Numbered from the stretch's first letter, positions 26,664-35,756 are shown. The stretch: 64,000 bases of DNA from Micromonospora avicenniae (GCF_900156065.1 NZ_FTNF01000006.1:62001-126000), one strand, 5' to 3'. Numbers and translations are program-made. Notes: generated from the sequence alone by a model not told the origin.

Positions 26664-28325
26664 ATGGCCGGCATGATCTCTGCCCCTCGCCGCTGGTTCG
26701 GTCGGCTCGTCGCCGCGGCCGGACTCCTCGTCGCCGTCGTCGCCCTCCTGATCGCCCCGGCCACGCCCGCGAGCGCGCACGCGGTGCTCTCCAGCTCCAG
26801 TCCCGCCGCGTCGGCAGTGGTGCCGACCGGGCCGTCGGAGGTGGTGCTCACCTTCAGTGAGTCCGTCCAGAAGGTGCCCGACAAGATCCGTGTCATCGCG
26901 CCGGACGGCTCCCGTGCCGACCGTGGCGATCCGGACTTCCAGGGCGCGGTGGTGAAGATCCCGGTCGACCCGGCCGGCGAGCGCGGCACGTACCTCGTCA
27001 GCTACCGGGTGATCTCGGCCGACAGCCACCCGGTATCCGGCGCGTTCACCTACTCGGTCGGGGCGCCGTCGCCTCCCCCGCAGGACACCGGCGACAACAG
27101 CCGGGCGAACCCGGTCGTCGAGACCGCGGTGAAGGTCGCCAAGTTCCTCGGCTACGCGGGCCTCGTGCTGCTGATCGGGCCGGCGCTGGTGCTGGCCGCG
27201 TTGTGGCCGAGACGGCTCAGCCGGCGTGGCCCGGCCCGGCTGGCCTGGGTCGGGCTCGGCCTGGTCGCCCTCTCCACCCTCGCCGACCTGTGGTTGCAGG
27301 TGCCGTACACGGCCGGTGGCGGGCTCTTCGAGGTCAGCGGTGCGGGTCTCGGCACCGTGCTGGGCAGCACCTTCGGCGCGGTGCACCTGGTCCGGCTCGG
27401 TCTGCTGGCCGCGGCCGCCTTCCTGCTCCGGCCGCTGCTCGCGGGGCCGACCGGGCGGGCCGACGGGATCATCCTGGCGGTGCTCGGGGTGGCCGGTCTG
27501 TTGACCTGGCCGCTGGCGGGGCACCCCGCCGCGTCGCCGGCCCCGGCGGTCTCCGTGGTCGTCGACACCGTGCACCTGGGCAGCATGGCGGTCTGGCTCG
27601 GCGGCCTGCTGATGCTCGCCGTCTTCCTGCTGCGTCGCGGCGACGAGCGGGAACTCGGCGCGATCATGCCGATCTGGTCCCGCTGGGCGGCGCTGGCCGT
27701 GTCCGCGCTGCTGCTCGCCGGCGTGGTGCAGGGGCTGATCGAGGTGGCCACCCCGAGCGCCCTGGTGAACACCACCTACGGCCGGCTGCTGCTGGTCAAG
27801 ATCGGGCTGTTCGCGCTGGTCATGGGGGTGGCCGCGTACTCGCGGCAGCTGGTGCGCCGGCGCGTCGCCGAGCAGCGCCCGGGGGCGGTGCGCCGGGCCG
27901 TCTGGGTGGAGCTCGCGATCACGGTGGTGGTGCTCGGCGTGACCACGGTGCTGGTGCAGACCCCGCCGGCCCGTACCGCCGCCGAAACGGCCGGTGTCGA
28001 GGCCGGCTACTTCAGCAGCACGCTCACCAGTTCCCTGCTCGACATCCAGGTCGAGCTGGATCCGGCCGCGCCGGGCAACAACAGCCTGCACCTGTACGCG
28101 TATGACAAGAACAGCCGGCCGCAACCGGTGGTGGAGTGGAAGGCGACAGCCGCCCTGCCGTCGGCCGGGATCGAACCGATCGACATCCCGCTGCTGCCGC
28201 TGAGTGACAGCCACGCCACCGGCGAGATCAACCTTCCCGCGTCCGGGGACTGGCAGTTGAAGTTGACCGCCCGTACGTCCGACATCGACCAGGCCACGGT
28301 GACCGCCACCGTGCCGATCCGTTAG
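26664..28325 (+). CDS. CopC-CopD fusion (YcnJ-like) copper protein
   Basis: 553 residues: signal peptide (to about 38), mature CopC domain starting AHAVLSSSSP with the second copper ligand block SADSHPVSGAFTY (about 113-125), then about eight to nine membrane helices of a CopD domain (about 150-440) and an extra external C-terminal beta domain (about 455-553). CopC binds Cu(II) through its N-terminal His; CopD is thought to move copper inward. ATG 26664 (MAGMISAPRRW) or ATG 26673 are both possible. It forms an operon with ycnI 15 bp downstream. Confidence 0.92.
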   Translation: MAGMISAPRRWFGRLVAAAGLLVAVVALLIAPATPASAHAVLSSSSPAASAVVPTGPSEVVLTFSESVQKVPDKIRVIAPDGSRADRGDPDFQGAVVKIPVDPAGERGTYLVSYRVISADSHPVSGAFTYSVGAPSPPPQDTGDNSRANPVVETAVKVAKFLGYAGLVLLIGPALVLAALWPRRLSRRGPARLAWVGLGLVALSTLADLWLQVPYTAGGGLFEVSGAGLGTVLGSTFGAVHLVRLGLLAAAAFLLRPLLAGPTGRADGIILAVLGVAGLLTWPLAGHPAASPAPAVSVVVDTVHLGSMAVWLGGLLMLAVFLLRRGDERELGAIMPIWSRWAALAVSALLLAGVVQGLIEVATPSALVNTTYGRLLLVKIGLFALVMGVAAYSRQLVRRRVAEQRPGAVRRAVWVELAITVVVLGVTTVLVQTPPARTAAETAGVEAGYFSSTLTSSLLDIQVELDPAAPGNNSLHLYAYDKNSRPQPVVEWKATAALPSAGIEPIDIPLLPLSDSHATGEINLPASGDWQLKLTARTSDIDQATVTATVPIR

Positions 28326-28340
28326 AGAGGTTCCGAACCC

Positions 28341-29084
28341 ATGACCCGTACCCGCCGTTCTCCGGGCGGCGCCGCGGCCCTGGCCGTCGGTGTCGTCGCC
28401 ACCGCCGTGCTCGGCTTCGCCGCGCCCGCGTCGGCCCACGTCACGGTGAACCCGAACGAGGCGACCCAGGGCGGTTACGGCCGGATCGCGTTCCGGGTGC
28501 CGAACGAGAGCGACACCGCCTCCACGGTGAAGCTGGAGGTGGTGCTGCCAGAGAACGCGCCGGTCGGGTCGGTCTCCACGATGCCGGTGCCGGGTTGGAC
28601 GGTGGCGATGGAGAAGCGGAAGCTGAACCCGCCGCTCGAGGTGCACGGCAGCCAGATCACCGAGGCGGTGTCGAAGCTGACCTGGACGGCGGGCGGCGAC
28701 GCCGGGATCAAGCCGGGGCAGTTCCAGGAGTTCCCGGTCTCCCTCGGGCCGCTGCCGCAGGTCGACAAGATGGTCTTCAAGACGCTGCAGACGTACTCGG
28801 ACGGGAACGTCTCGCGGTGGATCGAGGAGCCCACGGCGGGCGCGGAGGAGCCGGAGGACCCGGCGCCGGTGCTCACCCTGGCCGCCACGGCCGAGTCCCC
28901 CTCCGCGTCGTCGGCTCCGGTCGCGAACAACGCCTCGGCCGCCGGCGGTGACCCGGACGAGGCCGAGGGGAACGGTCTCGCCACCGGGCTCGGCATCGCG
29001 GGGCTGGTGGCCGGCCTCGCCGGCCTGGTGCTCGGTGGGCTCGCGTTCAGCCGCAGCCGCCGGGAGCCGGCCGCGAAGGCCTGA
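28341..29084 (+). CDS. ycnI: YcnI family (DUF1775) copper-binding protein
   Basis: 247 residues: signal peptide ending APASAHVTV, so the mature protein begins with the copper-binding His of the YcnI family; the DUF1775 domain follows (TVKLEVVLPENAP, VPGWTV with the conserved Trp, LTWTAGG) and a single C-terminal membrane helix (about 213-235) before an Arg-rich tail. It probably passes copper to the CopC-CopD protein encoded immediately upstream. ATG with GAGAGG upstream. Ends at a strong hairpin. Confidence 0.92.
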   Translation: MTRTRRSPGGAAALAVGVVATAVLGFAAPASAHVTVNPNEATQGGYGRIAFRVPNESDTASTVKLEVVLPENAPVGSVSTMPVPGWTVAMEKRKLNPPLEVHGSQITEAVSKLTWTAGGDAGIKPGQFQEFPVSLGPLPQVDKMVFKTLQTYSDGNVSRWIEEPTAGAEEPEDPAPVLTLAATAESPSASSAPVANNASAAGGDPDEAEGNGLATGLGIAGLVAGLAGLVLGGLAFSRSRREPAAKA

Positions 29085-29099
29085 CCCGTACTCCGTCAC

Positions 29100-29129
29100 G
29101 CGGGCCCGCCGGATCTCCGGCGGGCCCGC
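29100..29129 (+). terminator. Hairpin terminator after ycnI
   Basis: Exact 14-base complementary arms (29100-29113, 29116-29129) with only TC between them, 15 bp after the ycnI stop. GCGCGCTTTCC follows, so there is no real T-run. Confidence 0.7.
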
Positions 29130-29225
29130 GCGCTTTCCCGATCGCGTGCCGTGGATATCCCCTGTTCGGCCGGTCGACGTCGGTAAGGTCGACCGGGTGT
29201 CTGGCTACGGAGGGGGACGGAACGG

Positions 29226-30314
29226 ATGCGGTTCGTACGCACGTTCGCCGGAATGCTGCTGCTGATCGTCGGTCTCCCGGCGCTGCTCGCCGGTGGGCTG
29301 CTCTGGCAGGTCGGCCGGCACGCCGACCCGAGCGGCGCGTTCACGGCCCGCGTCGAGACCGTGCAGACCTCCGGACATGCGGTGGTCGTGCCGGATCTGG
29401 ACCGGCTGCTGCGGCAGGAGGCGCCGTTCACCCGGTTCGGGCAGGCGCGGCTACGCCTCGAGGCCAGTACGCCGGACGGTCCCGCGTTGCTCGGCCTGGC
29501 CCCGACCGACGAGGTGCGGCGCTGGCTGGAACCCGTACCGCACGCCACGGTGCGGCGCGTGGCGCTGGCCCGCGGCCCGCTGCCGGTCCGGCTCGATCCG
29601 GCCGGCGCGTCGCCGGCCACCGGCGACCCGGCGGGATCCGCGCCCGTGGGCCGTCCCGGATGGACCCGGGAGGGCATCGGCGAGCTGGAGTGGACCTCGG
29701 ATGATCTGGCGGGCCGCCCGTTGAGCCTGGTGGTGATGCGCCCGGACGGCCGTGGGGACCTTGCCCTGGACCTGCGCGCCGAGCTGAACGTCGGGTGGGC
29801 GGCCCCCGCGATGTGGGGGCTCCTGGCCGGCGGCGTGCTGCTGGTGACGTTCGCCGTCCTCCTGCTCTTCCGCCCGGTGCGCCCCCGGGAGGTCGTCTTC
29901 GTGGTCGAGCCGGACCAGGTGCCGGTCCTCGCCGGTCGGCTCGGGGTCACGTCGCTCAGCGGTCTGGGCGCCCAGCCGACCGGCGGCGACGACCGGATGA
30001 CCAGGGTTCAGCGGCAACTCGTGGCGGTCGGGTCCGGCGCGGCCGAGCGGTCCGCGATCGGCGCGGTGCCCGCCCGCCGCCCGGCCAGCCTCGCGGATCT
30101 CGCCGAGACCGAGCGTGCCGCGGGTGCGGACGTCGGGACCCGATCGGCGGCCGTCGGGCGTCCGCACCCGTCGACGGCGACCGCCGAGCCGACGCCGGAG
30201 GCGATGCTCACCCTCGCCTGGCCGCCCGCGCAACCGGAACCCACTGTCGGACCGGTGTCGGTGGACGGTCGGGGGCGGTCCGGGGAACCGGACGACGGCG
30301 GTCGCCGGCCCTGA
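29226..30314 (+). CDS. Two-helix membrane protein of unknown function
   Basis: 362 residues. Helix 1 at about 8-30, an external domain (about 35-190) with short beta strands, helix 2 at about 192-216 and a long polar cytoplasmic tail rich in Pro, Ala, Arg. The arrangement is like a receptor or scaffold with a single external domain. ATG preceded by GGAGGGGG. I recognise no family. It is alone on its strand between the ycnI terminator and the convergent GT87 gene. Confidence 0.75.
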   Translation: MRFVRTFAGMLLLIVGLPALLAGGLLWQVGRHADPSGAFTARVETVQTSGHAVVVPDLDRLLRQEAPFTRFGQARLRLEASTPDGPALLGLAPTDEVRRWLEPVPHATVRRVALARGPLPVRLDPAGASPATGDPAGSAPVGRPGWTREGIGELEWTSDDLAGRPLSLVVMRPDGRGDLALDLRAELNVGWAAPAMWGLLAGGVLLVTFAVLLLFRPVRPREVVFVVEPDQVPVLAGRLGVTSLSGLGAQPTGGDDRMTRVQRQLVAVGSGAAERSAIGAVPARRPASLADLAETERAAGADVGTRSAAVGRPHPSTATAEPTPEAMLTLAWPPAQPEPTVGPVSVDGRGRSGEPDDGGRRP

Positions 30315-30363
30315 GCGACGGTGTCGTTCGTGGGCCCAGGGGACCTGGCCCGCCCGGGTTCCA

Positions 30364-30424
30364 TCAAGTCGGGGCATCCGAACGACCGGGACACCCCGAC
30401 ATCCAGGAGGCCGAGTCGATCAAC
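30364..30424 (+). repeat. Intergenic repeat, copy 1 (inverted-repeat core plus GATCAAC tail)
   Basis: Contains GTCGGGG (30368-30374) and its exact complement CCCCGAC (30394-30400), then ATCCAGGAGGCCGAGTCGAT and CAAC. A similar arrangement with the same order of blocks is found at 45451-45512. It lies in the 261-bp spacer between convergent genes. Confidence 0.5.
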
Positions 30425-30471
30425 CGGCATCGGGCGGCTCGCTCGCCGGGAGGTGCCCGCGAACGGCGAGC

Positions 30472-30500
30472 GGCCCTCCGCGCTGCCGACGTGGAGGGCC
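30472..30500. terminator. Hairpin between convergent genes
   Basis: GGCCCTCC (30472-30479) and GGAGGGCC (30493-30500) pair exactly around a 13-base loop, between the stop at 30314 and the convergent stop at 30576. Confidence 0.4.
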
Positions 30501-30575
30501 ACTCTCACCGGGGGATCGGTGCCGCTACCCGAGTTGTCCATGAGGTAGTTGAGGTCAGATTAGCGCCGATGGCGG

Positions 30576-31949
30576 CTACTCGGGGCCTCTGTCCATTTGA
30601 TGCAATTTCTCGGGCTCGGTGGCCGGGCGGGACGTCTCCGGTCGCGGCATGGACGGCCGGGCCGGCAGGGTGACCAGCAGCAGGAGGCTGAGCAGCACAT
30701 ACGTGTTGCGGACCAGGAACTGCCACGGGTTGTCGGTGTTGACCGGCGCGACGCCCCAGTCGTAGAAGGTGACCACGCCGTAGATGATCACGGCGCCGGT
30801 GGCGACGGCCAGCACCGCCAGCCTGCGGCGTCGGCCCAGGTCGTCGTCGCCGGTCGGAGCGGGGGCGGTCGGAGCGTCGACGGTCGACGGCACGGCGGCG
30901 CTCGACGGTGCGGCTGCGGTCGACGGGCGGGTGCCCAGCGCCGCGTCGGCGAACACCACCACCGCCGGGATGAACCAGTAGAGGTGGTGCGTCCAGGTGA
31001 TCGGGCTGACCAGCCCGCCGACGAGCCCGGTCAGCGTCAGGCCGGCGAGGTGGTCACCCACTCGTGCGGCCCGGGCCGCACGCCACAGCCCGTACCCGGT
31101 CACCACCGCCACCAGCAGCAGCCAGATCAGCCGGTCCGGCTTGTCCGGTGCGGTGAACCGGCTGAGCAGCCCGAACAGCGACTGGTTGCCGGTGTAGTCG
31201 GTGCGCCCCACCCGGTCGGTGGCCCACAGTTCGTGCGTCCAGAACCGCCACGAGTCGTTCGGCGCGACGGCCGCCGCCAGCAGGGTCGCCGCCGCGGCGG
31301 TCGCGCTGGCCACCGCCGCCGCCCACCAGCGCCGGCAGACGAGCAGGTAGACGATGAAGATGCCGGGAAAGAGCTTGAGCGCCGTCGCCAGCCCCACACC
31401 GACGCCGGCCCACCGCCGTCCCTGGGGTACGGCGAAGAGCAGGTCGGCGAGGATCAGTACGACCAGCAACATGTTGATCTGGCCGAAGGTGATCGTCTCG
31501 CGGGTGCTCTCCACGGCCAGGACCAGCAGCACCGCCACCGTGATGACGAACACCCGGGGCAGGCCGTGCCGCGCGATCACCGGGCGGACGAGCCAGCGGG
31601 TCGTCGCCACCACGCCCAGCACGGTGAGGATCGTGAAGATCGCGATCGTGGCACCGAGCGGGATGAGCGCGAACGGCCGCAGCAGCAGCGCGCTGAACGG
31701 CGGATAGGTGAAGTAGAGCTCGCCCTGGACCCGGTCCGGCTGGGCGTAGTCGTAGAGCGGGTTCCCGGCCGCCCACCACCGCATCGCCCGCATGTAGATC
31801 TTCAGGTCGAAGAAGTCGTGCACCCGTCCGGGCAGGTAGAGCGCCGGTAGCACCGCGGCCAGGGCCACGACTGTGACGAGACGGCGGACCGTACGGCCAC
31901 CGGGGTCGTCATCGGTGACGGCTGGTGGTGCGACGGATTCGGGTGGCAC
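30576..31949 (-). CDS. GT87 (DUF2029) polyprenol-phosphate mannosyltransferase-like protein
   Basis: 457 residues with about ten membrane helices. The GT-C type catalytic Asp region is FFDLKIYMRAMRWW (Asp about residue 48) followed by NPLYDYAQPD and FTYPPFSALLLRP, and later ALKLFPGIFIVYLL and SPITWTHHLYW, as in PimE-like alpha-mannosyltransferases. It would transfer mannose from polyprenyl-phosphate-mannose onto a cell-envelope glycolipid outside the membrane. GTG start. A Thr/Ala/Pro-rich loop is inserted near residues 340-380. No linked pathway genes nearby. Confidence 0.85.
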   Translation of the reverse strand: MPPESVAPPAVTDDDPGGRTVRRLVTVVALAAVLPALYLPGRVHDFFDLKIYMRAMRWWAAGNPLYDYAQPDRVQGELYFTYPPFSALLLRPFALIPLGATIAIFTILTVLGVVATTRWLVRPVIARHGLPRVFVITVAVLLVLAVESTRETITFGQINMLLVVLILADLLFAVPQGRRWAGVGVGLATALKLFPGIFIVYLLVCRRWWAAAVASATAAAATLLAAAVAPNDSWRFWTHELWATDRVGRTDYTGNQSLFGLLSRFTAPDKPDRLIWLLLVAVVTGYGLWRAARAARVGDHLAGLTLTGLVGGLVSPITWTHHLYWFIPAVVVFADAALGTRPSTAAAPSSAAVPSTVDAPTAPAPTGDDDLGRRRRLAVLAVATGAVIIYGVVTFYDWGVAPVNTDNPWQFLVRNTYVLLSLLLLVTLPARPSMPRPETSRPATEPEKLHQMDRGPE

Positions 31950-32009
31950 GGGGAAACCCTAGCGGGCTGGTCGCCGTGGAGCCCGCATCCGCGGCCCGTG
32001 GGCTGCGCG

Positions 32010-32015
32010 TAGTCT
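32010..32015 (+). promoter_or_regulatory. -10 box TAGTCT of a leaderless orn transcript
   Basis: TAGTCT ends 6 bp before the GTG at 32022, so the transcript would start at the start codon itself. There is no ribosome-binding site. Confidence 0.5.
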
Positions 32016-32021
32016 GTGCCG

Positions 32022-32612
32022 GTGGCTGATCTCCTCGTCTGGATCGACTGTGAGATGACCGGGCTGGACCTTCGCGGCGACAAGCTGATCGAGGTGGCGG
32101 CGCTGGTGACGGACCGCGATCTCAACGTCCTGGGTGACGGCGTCGACGTCGTGATCCACGCGGACGACGCGGCGCTGGACGCGATGCCGGAGATCGTCCG
32201 GACGATGCACGCCAAGTCCGGGCTGACCGAGGAGGTCCGCCGGTCGACGGTCACCATGGCCGAGGCGGAGGACATGGTGCTCGACTACGTCACGACGTAC
32301 GTGAAGGACCCGCGTACCGCCCCGCTCTGCGGCAATTCGATCGCCACCGACCGCGGCTTCATCGCCCGCGACATGACCCGGCTCGACAACCACCTGCACT
32401 ACCGGATGATCGACGTCTCCTCGATCAAGGAGCTCTGCCGCCGGTGGTACCCCCGGGTTTACTTCGGTCAGCCTGCCAAGGGGCTGGAGCACCGGGCGCT
32501 CGCGGACATCCGGGAGAGCATCCGGGAACTGGAGTACTACCGGCGGACGATCTTCGTCCCGCTGCCCGGCCCCGATGTGGAGAGCGCCAAGGCGGTCGCC
32601 GCGCAGCTCTGA
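32022..32612 (+). CDS. orn: Oligoribonuclease
   Basis: 196 residues, DEDDh 3'-to-5' exonuclease: [20 protein letters not shown] (first Asp-Glu pair), [17 protein letters not shown] (Asp) and [15 protein letters not shown] (His and Asp). It degrades 2-5 nt RNAs and pGpG to mononucleotides. GTG 32022 is chosen because a -10 box sits at the right distance for leaderless start; GTG 32016 is the alternative. Divergent from the GT87 gene and followed by tRNA-His, an arrangement common in actinobacteria. Confidence 0.96.
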   Translation: MADLLVWIDCEMTGLDLRGDKLIEVAALVTDRDLNVLGDGVDVVIHADDAALDAMPEIVRTMHAKSGLTEEVRRSTVTMAEAEDMVLDYVTTYVKDPRTAPLCGNSIATDRGFIARDMTRLDNHLHYRMIDVSSIKELCRRWYPRVYFGQPAKGLEHRALADIRESIRELEYYRRTIFVPLPGPDVESAKAVAAQL

Positions 32613-32688
32613 GCTCTGCTCCGGGGCTCCGCCGGTGGTGCTCGGACGTCCGGTGCAACCCGCTGGACGGGGTCGCCGGGTGGGGGGC

Positions 32689-32694
32689 TATTAT
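32689..32694 (+). promoter_or_regulatory. -10 box TATTAT of the tRNA-His promoter
   Basis: TATTAT stands out in a GC-rich leader 43 bp upstream of the tRNA 5' end. A weak -35 (TGGACG) lies about 19 bp further up. Confidence 0.5.
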
Positions 32695-32737
32695 TGTTCC
32701 GCGCCGCCCGGAGAGTTCGACCGGGCACGGCGACATG

Positions 32738-32813
32738 GTGGCTGTAGCTCAGTTGGCAGAGCACCGGGTTGTGGTCCCGGTTGTCGTGGGTTCAATTCCC
32801 ATCAGTCACCCCA
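32738..32813 (+). tRNA. tRNA-His (anticodon GUG)
   Basis: Acceptor stem GTGGCTG/CAGTCAC, D arm AGCTCAGTTGGCAGAGC, anticodon loop TTGTGGT (GTG), T arm with GGTTCAATTCC. The discriminator base is C and the preceding genomic base is G, both diagnostic of tRNA-His. CCA is encoded. Confidence 0.97.
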
Positions 32814-32816
32814 GCA

Positions 32817-32854
32817 ACAAGTCGGGCCCCCTCCGCGGAGGGGGCCCGACTTGT
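32817..32854 (+). terminator. tRNA-His terminator, 19-bp perfect palindrome
   Basis: A gapless palindrome with 19-base arms begins 3 bp after the tRNA CCA; CTTACGG follows. Confidence 0.8.
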
Positions 32855-32916
32855 CTTACGGCAAGACCGACCCCCCGGGGCTGGAGCCGGGTGGGACGGT
32901 CGGGAGTCCTTGAACG

Positions 32917-32946
32917 CGAACGCCCCCTCCGTGGAGGGGGCGTTCG
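32917..32946 (-). terminator. Terminator of the first L,D-transpeptidase gene
   Basis: A 14-bp perfect stem (arms starting CGAACGCCCCC and GGAGGGGGCG) with a 2-base loop, 16 bp beyond the stop of the minus-strand gene. Confidence 0.75.
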
Positions 32947-32962
32947 TCGTCTCTCGGGAACG

Positions 32963-34258
32963 TCAGTCGGTGGTCGGGGTGACGTCCGGGTCCGGCGTCG
33001 CGTCGGTCGACGGCTCCGTCGGCGGCTCGTACGGCAGGGCGCTGCCCTTGACGTACTCGTTCCAGCTCATGTTCCAGTCGGTCCAGCCGTTGCCGTTCTG
33101 GAGCTTGCGCTCGGTGCCCTTCACCGTGATCGGGTCGCCGATGCGGGTGTTCGCGTAGAGCCACGCGCCGTCGGCCATCGACACGTTCACGCAGCCGTGG
33201 GACACGTTCACGCTGCCCTGCTGCCCCTCCGACCAGGGGGCGGCGTGGATGAACTCGCCACCCCAGGTGAGCCGCTGGGCATAGTCGATCTTGGTGCGGT
33301 AGCCCTCCTCGGGGCCCAGCTCCTCGAACGTGTCGAAGACCGTCTTGCGCAGCTTCTCGATGACCACCATCGTGCCGCTCGACGACGGGGTGCTCTTCTT
33401 GCCGAGGCTGACCAGGATCGTCTTGATCGCCTTACCGTTCTTGGTGACGGTCATCTTCTTGGTCTTGTTGTCCACCGTCATGATCAGCGAGGGGCCGATG
33501 TTGATGTCGACGGTCAGGTCGGCGCGCCCGTACCAGCCGCTGCCCATCGGCAGGCCACCGGCCTGGACCCGGTACGAGACCTTGCTGTTGGGCTTCCAGA
33601 ACTGCTTCGGCCGGTAGCGGATCTCGGTGGGGCTCACCCAGTGCCAGATGCCTTCCTGCGCCGGTACCGAGGTCACCGTCATCCGGCGCTGCACGTCGTC
33701 GCGGTAGCTCTCGGGGACCGCCCGGCTGAACTTGACGATCAGCGGCATGCCGACGCCGACCGTCTGGCCGTCGCCGAGGAAACTGCTCACCCGGATCTGC
33801 TTGCTGGGCTGGGCCATGGTGGTGAAGGTGCTGGTCGCCGTGGCGGGCCGGCCGTCGTCACCGGTCGCGGTCACGGTCGCGGTGTAGGTCTCGCCGTACT
33901 TCAGCGCGCCGGACGGGAGCCAGGACTTGCCGTCCGCGGCGAGCTTGCCCTTGACCGTCTTGCCGGCGGAGTCCTTGAGCTCGACCGCCGTCTCCTCCGC
34001 CTCGGTGGTGCTGAAGGCGATGGCCGTGGAGGCCGGTACGTCCTTGGCGTCGGCCTTGGGCTCGCTGATGGTGGCGGCCGCCTTCGGCGCGGGGGTCTCC
34101 GTGCCGCCCTGCCACGACGATGGTTTCCCGTCGCCGCCGCTGGTGCAGGCAGAGGTCAGCGCCAGCGTGGCGGCGATCAGCCCTGCGGCGAGAGCACGGC
34201 GTCGCCCGACTGGCCGGCCGCCGCGACCTTGGTTCAGCTGGTCCTGGTCAGCTCGCAT
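32963..34258 (-). CDS. L,D-transpeptidase lipoprotein (LdtMt2-like), copy 1
   Basis: 431 residues: lipoprotein signal ALTSAC (Cys about residue 38), two Ig-like domains (about 60-290) and a YkuD catalytic domain (about 290-415) with WGGEFIHAAPW and the nucleophile block NVSHGCVNVS. It forms 3->3 peptidoglycan cross-links outside the membrane. ATG (MRADQDQLNQG) with GAGGG just upstream is preferred to the longer TTG start. It shares domain order and long identical stretches (for example TRIGDPITVKGTERKL) with the gene upstream, so the two are tandem duplicates. The acidic tail (PTEPSTDATPDPD) is unique to this copy. Confidence 0.92.
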   Translation of the reverse strand: MRADQDQLNQGRGGRPVGRRRALAAGLIAATLALTSACTSGGDGKPSSWQGGTETPAPKAAATISEPKADAKDVPASTAIAFSTTEAEETAVELKDSAGKTVKGKLAADGKSWLPSGALKYGETYTATVTATGDDGRPATATSTFTTMAQPSKQIRVSSFLGDGQTVGVGMPLIVKFSRAVPESYRDDVQRRMTVTSVPAQEGIWHWVSPTEIRYRPKQFWKPNSKVSYRVQAGGLPMGSGWYGRADLTVDINIGPSLIMTVDNKTKKMTVTKNGKAIKTILVSLGKKSTPSSSGTMVVIEKLRKTVFDTFEELGPEEGYRTKIDYAQRLTWGGEFIHAAPWSEGQQGSVNVSHGCVNVSMADGAWLYANTRIGDPITVKGTERKLQNGNGWTDWNMSWNEYVKGSALPYEPPTEPSTDATPDPDVTPTTD

Positions 34259-34457
34259 GATTCCCTCACAGTCGTGATCCCCGCACAACCCATCGTCTCT
34301 TACAGACGCGTCAGAACGGGTACCCGTTGCAGGGGGTGAAACGAAACACCCCGAGAACTTATGCCCGGGTTGTTGCTAGAATTCGCGGTTCGCGAGCGGG
34401 GTTCGGTTCTCCGAGGCTCGGTCCCGCCCATCGATCCAACAGCGTACGCGCACCGCC

Positions 34458-34485
34458 GCGCCGGCTCGACATCGCGAGCCGGCGC
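34458..34485 (-). terminator. Terminator of the second L,D-transpeptidase gene
   Basis: 11-bp perfect stem (34458-34468 with 34475-34485) and 6-base loop, 8 bp after the minus-strand stop at 34494. Confidence 0.65.
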
Positions 34486-34493
34486 ACGTGATG

Positions 34494-35756
34494 TCAGAGC
34501 GCTGGGCCGGCCCCACCCGCGGGCACCGGCAGGGCGCTGCCCTTGATGAACTGCGACCAGCTCAGACTCCAGGCGGTCCAGCCGTTACCGGCGGCCAGCT
34601 TGCGCTCGGTGCCCTTGACGGTGATCGGGTCGCCGATCCTCGTCTTCTCGAAGAGCCAGCGAGCGTTGGCGGTGGAGACGTTCACGCAGCCGTGCGACAC
34701 GTTGCGCCGGCCCTGATCGGCCACCGACCACGGTGCGGCGTGGATGTACTCACCGCCCCAGGTCAACCGCTGGGCGTACTCGATGTCGGTGACGTAGCGG
34801 TTGGCGGGATCGGGGTCGTCCATGGTGTCGAAGACGGTCTTCTCCTTCTTCTCCATCACGACCATCGTGCCGCTGGAGGAGGGGGTGCTCGTCTTGCCCA
34901 GGCTCACCGGCATGGTCCGGCTCACCTTGCCGTCCTCGTAGACCGTCATCTTCTTGGTGGCGTTGTCCACCTTCATCACGAAGGAGCGGCCGATCTTGGC
35001 GGTGGCCTTCCGGTCCACGTCGCCGTAGCGGCCGTTGCTCAACGGGATGCCGGCCAACGCGATCCGGACGTCGAGCGTCGTGCCCGGCTTCCAGTACTCC
35101 GGTGCGCGGTAGTAGGCCTGGCTGCCGTTGTCCACCCAGTGCCAGGCCCCCGGCTGCGGCGGGTCGGTGCGGACGAACATCCGCTTCTGCACGGCCGCCC
35201 GGTCCTTCTTCGGGATCCCCGGATGGAACTCCGCCACCACCGGCATGGCCACGCCGTACGTCTTGTCGTCGAAGAGGTACAGCCCGGAGCCGATGGTCGA
35301 CTTCGGCTTCTTCATCGTGGTGAAGGTGCTGGTCCCCTGATGCGTGGCCCCGTCGGAGCCGGCGGCGGTGACGCTCGCCGTGTAGCTGGTTCCGTACTTC
35401 AGCGGCGCGTTCGGGACCCACGCCGAGCCGTCGGTGCGCAACTTGCCCGAGACCCGATCGCCGGCCGCGTTGGTCAGCGTGACCTCCTTGATCTTGGCGC
35501 CGTCCGGCAGGTCCGCGCTGATCTCGGTGCTGACCGGCTTGTTCTTCGTCCCGTTCCCCGGGCTGACCGGCAGCGGCGGCCCGGCAGGAGCGGCCGGCGT
35601 CGATGAGTTGCCGATCGCGGCACCGGGGCCGGTGCCCGGTGCCGATCCACCGACGAATGACGGTTTCTGCTGCTCATCGCCGCAAGCCGTCAGTGCCAGC
35701 GAAGCCGCCAGAGCCAGGGCGCCCACCAACGCCCCGGCCCGCGTGAACCTGACCAT
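34494..35756 (-). CDS. L,D-transpeptidase lipoprotein (LdtMt2-like), copy 2
   Basis: 420 residues: lipobox LTAC (Cys about residue 25), a Pro/Gly/Ala linker, two Ig-like domains (about 60-275) and a YkuD domain with WGGEYIHAAPW and NVSHGCVNVS. Same reaction as the neighbouring copy: 3->3 cross-linking of peptidoglycan stems. ATG (MVRFTRAGAL) with AGAGGTGGGG immediately upstream; a longer upstream frame is rejected. It has its own terminator, and 235 bp separate it from copy 1, so the two are probably transcribed separately. Confidence 0.92.
   Translation of the reverse strand: MVRFTRAGALVGALALAASLALTACGDEQQKPSFVGGSAPGTGPGAAIGNSSTPAAPAGPPLPVSPGNGTKNKPVSTEISADLPDGAKIKEVTLTNAAGDRVSGKLRTDGSAWVPNAPLKYGTSYTASVTAAGSDGATHQGTSTFTTMKKPKSTIGSGLYLFDDKTYGVAMPVVAEFHPGIPKKDRAAVQKRMFVRTDPPQPGAWHWVDNGSQAYYRAPEYWKPGTTLDVRIALAGIPLSNGRYGDVDRKATAKIGRSFVMKVDNATKKMTVYEDGKVSRTMPVSLGKTSTPSSSGTMVVMEKKEKTVFDTMDDPDPANRYVTDIEYAQRLTWGGEYIHAAPWSVADQGRRNVSHGCVNVSTANARWLFEKTRIGDPITVKGTERKLAAGNGWTAWSLSWSQFIKGSALPVPAGGAGPAL

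Noticed and set aside
26514..29099. An 861-codon minus-strand frame opposite the copC-copD and ycnI genes
   Set aside because: The plus strand encodes signal peptides, copper motifs and membrane helices; the antisense frame has no recognisable domain.
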